A stretch of DNA of 12,426 bases, taken from DATESG01 sp964480275. Lineage in GTDB: Bacteria; Bacillota_I; Bacilli_A; RFN20; CAG-826. The notes below the pieces were generated by a model that ran no database searches, was not told where the DNA came from, and saw nothing but the letters and a program-made list of their open reading frames with translations. Numbering within the stretch: position 1 is the first letter of the stretch; each line of letters opens with the position of its first letter. Both the position numbers and the translations under genes were made by a program. Below, piece after piece: positions 1 to 7,014 of this stretch. The DNA lies in contig CAYZOC010000029.1 of assembly GCA_964480275.1 (NCBI GenBank), forward strand, positions 1 through 12,426, given 5' to 3'.

Positions 1-30
1 CAATTTTCATCATCTACAATTCAATTAAAG

Positions 31-56
31 TTTCTTCGTTAGTTAAAACGAAGGAA
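31..56 (+). promoter_or_regulatory. Hairpin abutting the lipoprotein ribosome site
   Basis: CTTCGTT (34-40) pairs perfectly with AACGAAG (47-53) around the 6-nt loop AGTTAA, and the helix can extend to T31-A56 through one G-U pair. Its 3' arm reaches into the purine-rich region just before the AAAGGAG ribosome site. It could stabilise the mRNA 5' end or tune translation. A TACAAT at 15-20 may be the -10 element, but the matching -35 would lie outside the window. Confidence 0.4.
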
Positions 57-68
57 AGGAGCATGAAT

Positions 69-2132
69 ATGAAAGGTTTAAGCTACTATTTTATTAAGAA
101 ACTTCCAGCTCTTTTAGTGGTGGCTAGTTTTATTATTAGCGGGGCATCGTGTGGGACTACCCCAGTATATGTTGATGATGCACTAATTGGTACGAAACTA
201 AATCGGGCCGGCTCCAAACAAAAAGTCAGTCAACTAATTGCTAGTTCGGCCTTTAATAGTGGTACTTCTGAGGAAGCTGTGTTCGAACCAGGCGATCCCA
301 CTAATGATGATAGCAATGGGGGAGGTCGCGACTATGTCGACACTAACAACCAAGTAGATGGTGTTAATGAGGGCGATGTTATCAAGACTGATGGCTATCA
401 AGTCTACTATGCTCCGCGCTATCATAATCGGATCAATGTTTTTGAAGTAGATGACAACTATAAAATTAATTTTCAACGCGAGATTGACCTAGCAAACGTA
501 TATACAGATTCACTATATTTAACCGATGACTATCTAGTGATTGTTGGCTATAGCTATGAACAATTTGCAAGTGTAGGTACAACTAGACCTGGAAGTGAAG
601 GCGATATGTGGGTTGAACCATATTGGTATCAACCGACTGGAACAGTCCTTGTGATTGATCGTGATGACTATGCAATTGCCTACCAACTAGTCACCGATAA
701 TATATTTATGGACCATCGGATGATCAATGATGCACTTTTCCTTGTTGGTCACCGTTATTTATATCAAGAACAAGAAGAGTTTAGGCCAAGTTATCGTGAA
801 AATGAAACCACGACTAGTTTTGTTGATTATGATGAAATCTATTATTTTGACGACACACTTGTCAGTGGTATGACGGTCCTAACTGGTATCAAGTTAGGTG
901 ATACTAGTAATGATATATCCTTTAGCGCTAGTGCCTATTTAGGTGCTGGTTATGCTTATAAACAACTATACGTTTCGCTCGACAACATGTATTTAAGCGA
1001 AACTAATTACAATTATGGTGAGGGTTACTCTTATCAAACATTAACAATCAGTCAATATGAACTTGATATTGAAGAGGCAAAAATCGAATATGTTGGGGCG
1101 ACGTTAGTTAGAGGAGCGATGCTCAACCAATTTTCGATGGATGAATATGATGGATATCTCCGTGTAGCCACGACTGATTGGAGTGCGACTTGGATTCCTA
1201 GTAGTGACTATGGTTATACAGACTATCAATCATCAATTACTAACCACCTCTATATTCTTAAACTTAATGCTAGTGATGGTGACTTTGATTTGATTAGCCA
1301 TCTTGATGAAGGCTTAGGGAAACCTAATGAAAGTATTCAATCAGTGCGCTTTGATGGCACGCGGGCCTATATTGTTACATTCTTAAGAATTGACCCGCTC
1401 TATATCATTGATTTATCAACTCCAAGTAATCCTGTTTTTACTGGTGAAGTTGAACTACCAGGTTATGACACCTATCAACATCCATGGGGTGAAAATAGAC
1501 TGTTAGGTATTGGCTATGATGCTGATCAATTTGGCCTAATTAGTGGAATCAAACTTAGTGCGTATAACACGACTAGTGGTGATGCTAGTGAAATTCAAAC
1601 CTATGAGCTAGCGAGTAGTATAAATAGTGAAAGTTCGTGGAGTTATTCTTATTCAGAAGCATTATGGAATCATAAAGCCCTCTTAGTTTCTGTTGATAAA
1701 GGAATTTTTGGCTTCCCCGTTAATGCTTATGAATATGGCTATACAACTAGTGAAGAACCGCCAGTTGATGCTCCAAGATTAAACGGTGATGATCAAACAG
1801 TGCCGCCACCACCAACAAGTGATCCTGAAGTGGAAACAAGTGAAGAACAACCAAGTGGCGAAGGTAGTGAACCAAGTAATCCAGGCGAATACTACGAATA
1901 CTATTGGCGATACCATGGATACTATTACTTATTTAGAATTGATTTTGAAAAAGAACTGCCAATTCCTGAACCAATCGTGATTGAACACAAGGTTGATGGC
2001 GGCCATTATGTCAGTGTTGATCGGGCAATTATGATTGAAGACTATGTGTATACATTTTCCTCGACCCAAGTAGTTACCTATGATTTATCGACCAATAGTC
2101 TTGTCGCTCCTACGCTAGTATTAAACACTTAA
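69..2132 (+). CDS. Secreted beta-propeller-domain lipoprotein
   Basis: This encodes a 687-residue exported protein of unknown function with a Beta_propel-type domain (the secreted propeller family). The N terminus has a short basic part, a hydrophobic stretch and SGAS-Cys, so Cys28 would be the lipidated residue and the mature protein would sit on the outer face of the membrane. A linker rich in Ser, Gly, Asp and Asn leads to the family hallmark TNNQVDGVNEGDVIKTDG at residues 92-109, then a long beta-rich region. Near residues 560-630 an insert holds a PPPP run (579-582), Ser/Glu/Pro repeats and a tyrosine-rich patch, followed by a last propeller-like segment. ATG 63 is also possible, but AAAGGAG (55-61) is 7 nt from ATG 69 and only 1 nt from ATG 63, so I chose 69. 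It is monocistronic, with a terminator just after it. The family call is firm; the role is not known. Confidence 0.85.
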   Translation: MKGLSYYFIKKLPALLVVASFIISGASCGTTPVYVDDALIGTKLNRAGSKQKVSQLIASSAFNSGTSEEAVFEPGDPTNDDSNGGGRDYVDTNNQVDGVNEGDVIKTDGYQVYYAPRYHNRINVFEVDDNYKINFQREIDLANVYTDSLYLTDDYLVIVGYSYEQFASVGTTRPGSEGDMWVEPYWYQPTGTVLVIDRDDYAIAYQLVTDNIFMDHRMINDALFLVGHRYLYQEQEEFRPSYRENETTTSFVDYDEIYYFDDTLVSGMTVLTGIKLGDTSNDISFSASAYLGAGYAYKQLYVSLDNMYLSETNYNYGEGYSYQTLTISQYELDIEEAKIEYVGATLVRGAMLNQFSMDEYDGYLRVATTDWSATWIPSSDYGYTDYQSSITNHLYILKLNASDGDFDLISHLDEGLGKPNESIQSVRFDGTRAYIVTFLRIDPLYIIDLSTPSNPVFTGEVELPGYDTYQHPWGENRLLGIGYDADQFGLISGIKLSAYNTTSGDASEIQTYELASSINSESSWSYSYSEALWNHKALLVSVDKGIFGFPVNAYEYGYTTSEEPPVDAPRLNGDDQTVPPPPTSDPEVETSEEQPSGEGSEPSNPGEYYEYYWRYHGYYYLFRIDFEKELPIPEPIVIEHKVDGGHYVSVDRAIMIEDYVYTFSSTQVVTYDLSTNSLVAPTLVLNT

Positions 2133-2144
2133 GACAATATTTTG

Positions 2145-2178
2145 AAAACGGTGGAGATCATATTCTTCTCCGTTTTTT
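2145..2178 (+). terminator. Rho-independent terminator of the propeller gene
   Basis: AAAACGG (2145-2151) pairs with CCGTTTT (2170-2176). The stem continues inward past a T-T mismatch with GGAGA (2153-2157) against TTCTC-type partners (2164-2168), and ends in a run of T. It starts 12 nt after the stop codon. Confidence 0.85.
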
Positions 2179-2215
2179 ATTTGCGACAAAAAGTATATAC
2201 GCTTCGTTTCTCGAT

Positions 2216-2244
2216 AGTAAAACAAGTTTTACTTGTGTTATAAT
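2216..2244 (+). promoter_or_regulatory. Extended -10 promoter of the dCMP deaminase-ecf operon
   Basis: TATAAT at 2239-2244 is preceded by TG at 2236-2237, a perfect extended -10. The hexamer 17 bp upstream (AGTAAA, 2216-2221) is a poor -35, as is common for extended -10 promoters. An inverted repeat, ACAAGT-TTT-ACTTGT (2222-2236), fills the spacer and could be an operator. Confidence 0.7.
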
Positions 2245-2267
2245 CATCATGATAAAAAGGAGTGCTT

Positions 2268-2759
2268 ATGAAACGTGAAAATTACATAAATTGGGATGAG
2301 TATTTTATGGGCATTGCCCTCTTATCAAGCGAAAGAAGTAAAGATCCAAGCACACAAGTTGGTGCTTGCATTGCTGATAGTGAACATAAAGTCGTAAGTG
2401 TTGGATATAACGGGATGCCGATTGGGATTGATGATGAAGATTTACCCTGGGAAAAGGGTGATGATTTGAATTCAAAATACCTTTATGTTTGTCATGCTGA
2501 ATTTAATGCGATTCTTAATACACGTAATGGGGCTTCACTTAAGGGTTGTTCACTTTACGCAACACTTTTCCCATGTAACGAATGCGCCAAGGCAATCGTT
2601 CAAGCGGGGATTAAAGAAGTCGTGTTTCTTTCTGATAAGTATCACGATGAATTAAATACTCGGGCTAGCCGGAAAATTTTTGAATTAGCCGGAGTCAAAT
2701 CTCGCCCCTTTGCCGGGCGCGTACTTAATTTAAATTTTGAAAAGAAGAACAATGACTAA
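2268..2759 (+). CDS. Deoxycytidylate (dCMP) deaminase
   Basis: This is a zinc-dependent dCMP deaminase (163 residues) that converts dCMP to dUMP, feeding thymidylate synthesis in the cytosol. The zinc and catalytic residues are visible: CHAE at 75-78 (His76 ligand, Glu78 proton shuttle) and PCNEC at 102-106 (Cys103 and Cys106 ligands). The N-terminal stretch around residues 9-34, with RSKDPSTQVGACI, and the SDKYHD segment at 122-127 are typical of the DCTD type, which also occurs in clostridial bacteria. I chose ATG 2268 because AAGGAG (2257-2262) lies 5 nt before it; an in-frame GTG at 2262 overlaps that ribosome site and is unlikely. The stop overlaps the ecfA1 start by 8 nt, so translation is probably coupled. 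DCTD-type enzymes are often controlled by dCTP and dTTP; I cannot show this here. Confidence 0.93.
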   Translation: MKRENYINWDEYFMGIALLSSERSKDPSTQVGACIADSEHKVVSVGYNGMPIGIDDEDLPWEKGDDLNSKYLYVCHAEFNAILNTRNGASLKGCSLYATLFPCNECAKAIVQAGIKEVVFLSDKYHDELNTRASRKIFELAGVKSRPFAGRVLNLNFEKKNND

Positions 2760-3570
2760 ACTAGCGCTGGAAGTTAAAAATTTAACTTACTCATACGATA
2801 AAGAAAAAGACGTTGTTAATGACGTCTCTTTAAAAATTTTCCAAGGAAGTTATGTTAGTGTCATCGGCCATAACGGTAGTGGTAAATCAACATTTGCCAA
2901 ACTGATTGCCGGACTTTTAGAAGCTCAGGCTGGTGAAATATTTATTTTTGATCGTCAACTAAATGAAAAAAATCTTGCATCAATTAGACATGACTTAGGA
3001 ATAGTTTTCCAAAACCCTGACAATCAATTTATTGGTTCGACAGTGCGTGATGATATCGCCTTTGGACTAGAAAACCGCGAGGTTGATCCCAAGAAAATGG
3101 ATGAAATTATTGAACACTTTGCCCATGAAGTGAGAATGGACGAGTTTTTGGATAAAGAACCAACAAATCTTAGTGGTGGGCAAAAACAGCGGGTTGCGAT
3201 TGCCGGTGTACTAGCGCTAAATCCCAAAATTGTTATTCTTGATGAGGCGACCGCGATGCTTGATCCAAAGGGCAAACGGGAAATTGGTGAAATTGTTAAA
3301 CGGATGAAACAAGACAATCAAGAACTTACAGTTATTAGTATTACTCACGATATTGAGGAAACATTAACTAGCGATGAGATTGTTGTTTTTAGTGAGGGTA
3401 AAATCATTCTTCAAGGAACCCCTCAAGAAGTTTATCAACACGCTGAAGTACTACATTCAATTAGTCTTGATCTCCCCTTTGTCTACCGCCTTAAATCTTC
3501 GTTAGTTGCGCAAGGGCTAGAAGTCAGTGGTCAAGATTTAGAAAGTATTGCAGGTGAGTTATGGCAGTAA
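2752..3570 (+). CDS. ecfA1: ECF transporter ATPase EcfA1
   Basis: This is one of the two ATPase subunits of the energy-coupling factor module, which powers uptake of vitamins and other micronutrients through separate S components. The 272-residue protein has Walker A GHNGSGKST (39-47), a Q-loop at Gln87 in FQNPDNQF, the signature LSGGQKQR (140-147), Walker B VILDEAT (161-167, Glu165 catalytic) and the switch His199. The pattern GHNGSGKST with FQNPD fits EcfA1, against GHTGSGKST with FQFPE in EcfA2. I chose ATG 2752; a TTG 15 nt upstream is in frame but has no better ribosome site. It overlaps the dCMP deaminase stop by 8 nt and the ecfA2 start by 10 nt. Walker B ends in EAT rather than the commoner EPT, which is tolerated in this subfamily. 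Confidence 0.93.
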   Translation: MTKLALEVKNLTYSYDKEKDVVNDVSLKIFQGSYVSVIGHNGSGKSTFAKLIAGLLEAQAGEIFIFDRQLNEKNLASIRHDLGIVFQNPDNQFIGSTVRDDIAFGLENREVDPKKMDEIIEHFAHEVRMDEFLDKEPTNLSGGQKQRVAIAGVLALNPKIVILDEATAMLDPKGKREIGEIVKRMKQDNQELTVISITHDIEETLTSDEIVVFSEGKIILQGTPQEVYQHAEVLHSISLDLPFVYRLKSSLVAQGLEVSGQDLESIAGELWQ

Positions 3571-4520
3571 AATTTCATTCACTTGATTTTGTATATTCAC
3601 CACGCTCACCATTTCAATATGATGCGCTTCATGATATTAACCTAGCAATAAATGATGGTTCTTTTACGGCGATTATTGGTCACACCGGTAGTGGTAAATC
3701 AACTCTCATCCAACAAATCAACGCTCTTTTAGTGCCCACTGAAGGTTTCGTTAGTGTCGGCAAAGAAGCGGTCACACCGATTAAATTTTCTAAGTACATT
3801 AAAAAGTTAAATAAAGAGCTAGCTAGCAAAAAAATCAACGCCCCAACAAAAGGACGCTTAACTAATATAAAAGATCAACTCGCGGAATATCAACCATTTA
3901 AGAAAAAGTCACTCCGATCACGGGTTGGTGTTGTTTTTCAATTTCCTGAATATCAACTATTTGCCGACACTGTAATTAAAGATGTCGCCTTTGGTCCTCG
4001 TAACTTTAATGTAAGTGAACAACAAGCTCTTGAGCGCGCAAAACAAGCACTGACACTAGTTGGGCTTGACGAAAGCTACTACGAACGGTCGCCATTTGAC
4101 CTATCTGGTGGCGAGAAGCGCCGTGTGGCTATTGCAGGTATTCTTGCCCTCCAACCTGAGGTTTTGGTTCTTGATGAACCAACAGCCGGACTTGACCCGC
4201 TTAATGCGCGGCAAATGATGGGACTATTTAAGAAAATCCACCAAAAGGGCACGACAATAATTCTTGTGACCCATGATATGGATATTGTTTTGCAATATGC
4301 AACCAATGTTATTGTGATGAAAGATGGACGGGTGATTGAAGAAACAACGCCGCACGCTTTATTTAGTAACATTAAGGAAGATTATTCTTTAGAAGTACCA
4401 GCACTTTATGCGTTTATTAAGACCCTGATTGATCGGGGTGCTCCCTTAGATATTAATAAGATTAGAAATGTTGATGATCTAGCTCGTGCACTAGTGGAAT
4501 TACGGGGGCATAAACAATGA
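3561..4520 (+). CDS. ecfA2: ECF transporter ATPase EcfA2
   Basis: This is the second ATPase of the energy-coupling factor; it pairs with EcfA1 and grips EcfT. The motifs are complete: Walker A GHTGSGKST (40-48), Q-loop Gln127 in FQFPEYQLF, signature LSGGEKRR (181-188), Walker B VLVLDEPT (201-208, Glu206 catalytic) and switch His238. At 319 residues it is about 30 longer than usual for the family. The excess lies at about residues 73-118, between Walker A and the Q-loop, and is rich in Lys and Gln. The gene starts inside ecfA1 and ends in ATGA shared with ecfT, so the three subunits are almost certainly co-translated. The TGA stop here supports the standard genetic code. Confidence 0.93.
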   Translation: MAVKFHSLDFVYSPRSPFQYDALHDINLAINDGSFTAIIGHTGSGKSTLIQQINALLVPTEGFVSVGKEAVTPIKFSKYIKKLNKELASKKINAPTKGRLTNIKDQLAEYQPFKKKSLRSRVGVVFQFPEYQLFADTVIKDVAFGPRNFNVSEQQALERAKQALTLVGLDESYYERSPFDLSGGEKRRVAIAGILALQPEVLVLDEPTAGLDPLNARQMMGLFKKIHQKGTTIILVTHDMDIVLQYATNVIVMKDGRVIEETTPHALFSNIKEDYSLEVPALYAFIKTLIDRGAPLDINKIRNVDDLARALVELRGHKQ

Positions 4521-5392
4521 AAAATATTTCCCTTGGGCGCTACCTACCTTATAACACCATCATGCACCGGCTTGATCCACGTGTAAAATTATTTGGCCTC
4601 ATTTCCTTTATGGTTCTCGTCTTTTTCTCGTTTGGCAATGTTGCGCTAAATTTTGCATATTATGGCCTACTTCTAGGCTTGGTCCTCATAGCTTTAAAAG
4701 TAAGCAAGGTCAAAATTAAGAGTTTAATTCGTCAATTGAAGCCGCTTTGGTTTATGGTTGTGTTTCTTTTAATCATTAATATTATTTCCTATCGTACACT
4801 TGATAATACGGTCTTATTTTCAATTGGAAACTATCCAATATATGCCGCGGCTGTCTATCAAACATTTTATATTTTTGTCCGGCTAATCTTAATGATTTCC
4901 CTAACAATGGTTTTAACCTCATCAACGAAGCCGCTTGATTTAACCTTTGCGTTAGAATGGAGTATGGCCCCCTTAAAATATATTCGTTTTCCTGTTCATG
5001 AAGTGGCGATGACGATGTCCCTAGCCCTCAGGTTTATTCCAACTCTTCTAGATGAAACAGGTCGGATTATGAAGGCCCAAGAAAGTCGCGGAGTTGATTT
5101 TGCCGGTGGTAAGCTCTCGGAGCGAATTCGCGGTATCGTCAGTCTTATCGTCCCACTATTTAATTCAGCATTTATGCGTAGTGATGAACTTGCTAATGCG
5201 ATGGAAGCACGGGGATATAATCCACAAGGTAAAAGAACTAAATACCGGATGCTTACTTTTGCCGTAAGAGATTTATTTGCGTTTCTAATATTTATTCTAG
5301 TCTTAGGAGCGGCGATAACCTTGCTCGTTTTAAAAGTCGAGGCCGGCCAAGCTTTCAATCAACTAATAGCCTTGATCATAGGACTTTTCTAG
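4517..5392 (+). CDS. ecfT: ECF transporter transmembrane subunit EcfT
   Basis: This is the membrane scaffold of the energy-coupling factor, which links the EcfA1/EcfA2 ATPases to interchangeable substrate-binding S components. The 291-residue protein has hydrophobic segments at about 25-61, 78-91, 105-134 and 250-273, with a long amphipathic cytoplasmic part between the last two. That part carries the two coupling motifs, ESRG (189-192) and EARG (230-233), that dock into the ATPases. The N-terminal signature LGRYLPYNTIMHRLDPRVKL is typical. It overlaps ecfA2 by 4 nt and ends 1 nt before truA. No S-component gene is in the window, so the module probably serves several S proteins encoded elsewhere. 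Confidence 0.93.
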   Translation: MKNISLGRYLPYNTIMHRLDPRVKLFGLISFMVLVFFSFGNVALNFAYYGLLLGLVLIALKVSKVKIKSLIRQLKPLWFMVVFLLIINIISYRTLDNTVLFSIGNYPIYAAAVYQTFYIFVRLILMISLTMVLTSSTKPLDLTFALEWSMAPLKYIRFPVHEVAMTMSLALRFIPTLLDETGRIMKAQESRGVDFAGGKLSERIRGIVSLIVPLFNSAFMRSDELANAMEARGYNPQGKRTKYRMLTFAVRDLFAFLIFILVLGAAITLLVLKVEAGQAFNQLIALIIGLF

Positions 5393-5393
5393 A

Positions 5394-6119
5394 ATGCGCT
5401 ATCTTGTCACACTTTCCTATCGTGGGACCGCTTATTGGGGCTGGCAAAAGCAAGTCGATGCAAAGACGATTCAAGGTGAAATCGAACGTGTTTTATCGAC
5501 ATATTTCAATACTAAAGTAGCAATTCAAGGCTCAGGTCGCACTGATCGTGCTGTCCACGCTCTTGGTCAAACATTTCATTTTGATGCAATTAAAACTGAT
5601 CAGAAAAAACTACTTTATGCCCTTAATAAAATGCTACCAGAAGACATAAATTTATTACGGATCAAACGTGTTAGTAACGATTTTCATGCTCGCTATAATG
5701 TCAAAGAAAAAGTATATCGCTATATTATCTCAACGCGAGCTAAAGAACCGCTATTTAGTGACTTAAAGCTTTTTTATCCCTATTGGCTTGATGAAAATAA
5801 ATTTCGTCTTGCTCTTGCAAAATTCGTTGGTGTTCATAACTATCAATCATTTACATCAAAACCAAGTGATGATGCTGGCTTTGTTCGTGAAATATTTGAT
5901 ATTCGCATTAAAAAAAGCAAGGGTGAATATATTGTTGATTTTTTTGGCACTGGTTTTATGCAAGGACAAATTCGCATGATGATTGGTACGGCTCTAGCGC
6001 TAGCTAGTGATAAGATTGATGAAGAATATCTTGAAAAGCGACTAGAAGAGCCTACGCGGATGATTACTAGTCACAAGGTTTCCGGCCAGGGTCTATATTT
6101 AATTCGAGTAAAATATTAA
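5394..6119 (+). CDS. truA: tRNA pseudouridine(38-40) synthase TruA
   Basis: TruA converts uridines 38-40 in the anticodon arm of many tRNAs to pseudouridine. The 241-residue protein has the catalytic block GSGRTDRAVHALGQ (47-60) with nucleophile Asp51. The usual GVHA is AVHA here, a mild change. The N-terminal RYLVTLSYRGTAYWGWQKQ is the family pattern, as is FGTGFMQGQIRMMIGTAL further on. The start lies 1 nt after the ecfT stop. truA following ecfT and preceding rplM-rpsI is a conserved order in Bacillota, here interrupted by yebC. An AT-only inverted repeat follows it (6122-6143), with no GC-rich terminator, so some transcripts may run on. Confidence 0.95.
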   Translation: MRYLVTLSYRGTAYWGWQKQVDAKTIQGEIERVLSTYFNTKVAIQGSGRTDRAVHALGQTFHFDAIKTDQKKLLYALNKMLPEDINLLRIKRVSNDFHARYNVKEKVYRYIISTRAKEPLFSDLKLFYPYWLDENKFRLALAKFVGVHNYQSFTSKPSDDAGFVREIFDIRIKKSKGEYIVDFFGTGFMQGQIRMMIGTALALASDKIDEEYLEKRLEEPTRMITSHKVSGQGLYLIRVKY

Positions 6120-6121
6120 CT

Positions 6122-6151
6122 TTTTACACATTTTAGTGTAAAATCTATAAC
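6122..6151 (+). promoter_or_regulatory. yebC promoter overlapped by a perfect inverted repeat
   Basis: TTTACA (6123-6128), a 17-bp spacer and TATAAC (6146-6151) form a good vegetative promoter. TTTTACAC (6122-6129) and GTGTAAAA (6136-6143) are perfect inverted copies 6 nt apart that cover the -35 and the spacer, as an operator would. The same repeat could act as a weak hairpin after truA, but it lacks a GC stem and a T-tract on its 3' side. Confidence 0.65.
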
Positions 6152-6170
6152 GAAAAACTGAGGTATTATT

Positions 6171-6887
6171 ATGGGAAGACATTTTGAAGTAAGAGCAGCG
6201 GCGATGGCAAGTACTGCTGCTAAAAAAAGCGCACTCTACATGCGGGCTAGCAAAGAAATTTATTTGGCCGCTAAGGCGGGGGAGCCAAATCCCGAATCTA
6301 ATCTTTCGCTACGGTCGGCAATTGACAAATATAAGAGTCAAGGTGTCCCAAAAGACGTGATTGATCGGGCAATCAAAAAGGCCAGTGGCGCCGATGCGGT
6401 TGCCTATATTCCTGGTCGCTATGAAGTGATGGGTGTTGGTAATGTTATGTTTGTGATTGATACACTTTCTGATAATGTTAATCGTGCCGTAAGTGATATT
6501 AAAGCGGCAATTAAAAAAGCCGATGCTGTTTTTGCTAAAGTTGACTATAACTTCACAGAAAATGGCGTTTTTGTCTTTAAAGGTTTCGGTCAAGATGCAG
6601 TCGAGGAACATCTAATATTAAACGATATTGATGTGTGGGAAGTAGCCGAAGAAGATGGGCAAATCCAAGTGCTTGTCAATCCAACAGCCTTTGGGGCCGC
6701 CCGTGATTCACTTTATCAACTAGGTGTTGAAGAATTTATTATTAATGAAATCCGCATGCTACCCAATCAAACAATCAGCGTTGAAGGTGATGCCCTTGAA
6801 ATGTTTAATCGCCTCACGGATTTACTTGAAGATGTGCAGGATGTTCAAGCCGTTTATCACAATGTTGACAACCAAACTAGACATTAG
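6171..6887 (+). CDS. yebC: YebC/PmpR family protein (YebC2/YeeI type)
   Basis: This is a 238-residue YebC-family protein. The opening MGRHFEVRAAAMASTAAKKS is of the MGRxFEVR (YeeI/YebC2) type rather than the MAGHSKW type of E. coli YebC. The N-terminal helical domain, the NLSLRSAIDKYKSQGVPKDVIDRAI segment and the central VIDTLSDNVNRAVSDI segment match the family; an acidic C-terminal part follows. The family was long annotated as transcriptional regulators; more recent work reports YebC proteins as translation factors that relieve ribosome stalling at proline runs. The position between truA and rplM-rpsI fits a translation role. It has its own promoter; the GAGG at 6160-6163 lies 7 nt before the ATG. 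Confidence 0.9.
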   Translation: MGRHFEVRAAAMASTAAKKSALYMRASKEIYLAAKAGEPNPESNLSLRSAIDKYKSQGVPKDVIDRAIKKASGADAVAYIPGRYEVMGVGNVMFVIDTLSDNVNRAVSDIKAAIKKADAVFAKVDYNFTENGVFVFKGFGQDAVEEHLILNDIDVWEVAEEDGQIQVLVNPTAFGAARDSLYQLGVEEFIINEIRMLPNQTISVEGDALEMFNRLTDLLEDVQDVQAVYHNVDNQTRH

Positions 6888-6895
6888 CGAATTAT

Positions 6896-6935
6896 TTATC
6901 ACAAAAGCCAACTTTTTGATTGACTGGCGTGATAA
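6896..6935 (+). promoter_or_regulatory. Interrupted inverted repeat across the rplM -35 region
   Basis: TTATCAC (6896-6902) is the exact reverse complement of GTGATAA (6929-6935). Inside it GCCA (6907-6910) pairs with TGGC (6925-6928), with AAAA bulged on one side. The -35 element lies in the loop. It could be an operator or a weak terminator for yebC; it has no T-run after it. Confidence 0.35.
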
Positions 6936-6948
6936 TATATTATATATT
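6920..6948 (+). promoter_or_regulatory. rplM-rpsI promoter
   Basis: TTGACT (6920-6925), a 17-bp spacer and TATATT (6943-6948) form a near-consensus promoter. Transcription would start near 6955, leaving a 5' leader of about 60 nt before rplM. Confidence 0.7.
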
Positions 6949-6954
6949 ATTAAA

Positions 6955-7007
6955 CGGCACTATCTGCCTTTTCTCGTCCCGGTAAGATGAATGAAATGGT
7001 AAGGAGG
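6955..7007 (+). ncRNA. Candidate L13 (rplM) leader structure
   Basis: ATCTGCC (6962-6968) pairs with GGT-A-AGAT (6981-6988) with one bulged A and a 12-nt loop; a competing short stem, GGCA/TGCC (6956-6959 with 6965-6968), shares one arm. Low-GC Gram-positives commonly carry an autoregulatory L13 leader in front of rplM-rpsI. Position and size fit, but I could not check the sequence against the RNA family model. The strong ribosome site AAGGAGG (7001-7007) follows directly. Confidence 0.4.
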
Positions 7008-7014
7008 AAAAATT

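Noticed and set aside
234..476. Minus-strand ORF of 80 codons
   Set aside because: It lies wholly inside the propeller lipoprotein gene and has no ribosome site or family resemblance.
4996..5358. Minus-strand ORF of 120 codons
   Set aside because: It is antisense to the conserved cytoplasmic part of ecfT; the composition follows from the sense codons and no promoter is seen.
2752..5392. ECF S component encoded with ecfA1-ecfA2-ecfT
   Set aside because: No small multi-membrane-segment ORF is present between the ECF genes or next to them; the neighbours are dCMP deaminase and truA.
6724..6990. Plus-strand ORF of 88 codons at the end of yebC
   Set aside because: It begins out of frame inside yebC and runs through the rplM promoter; no ribosome site and no family pattern.
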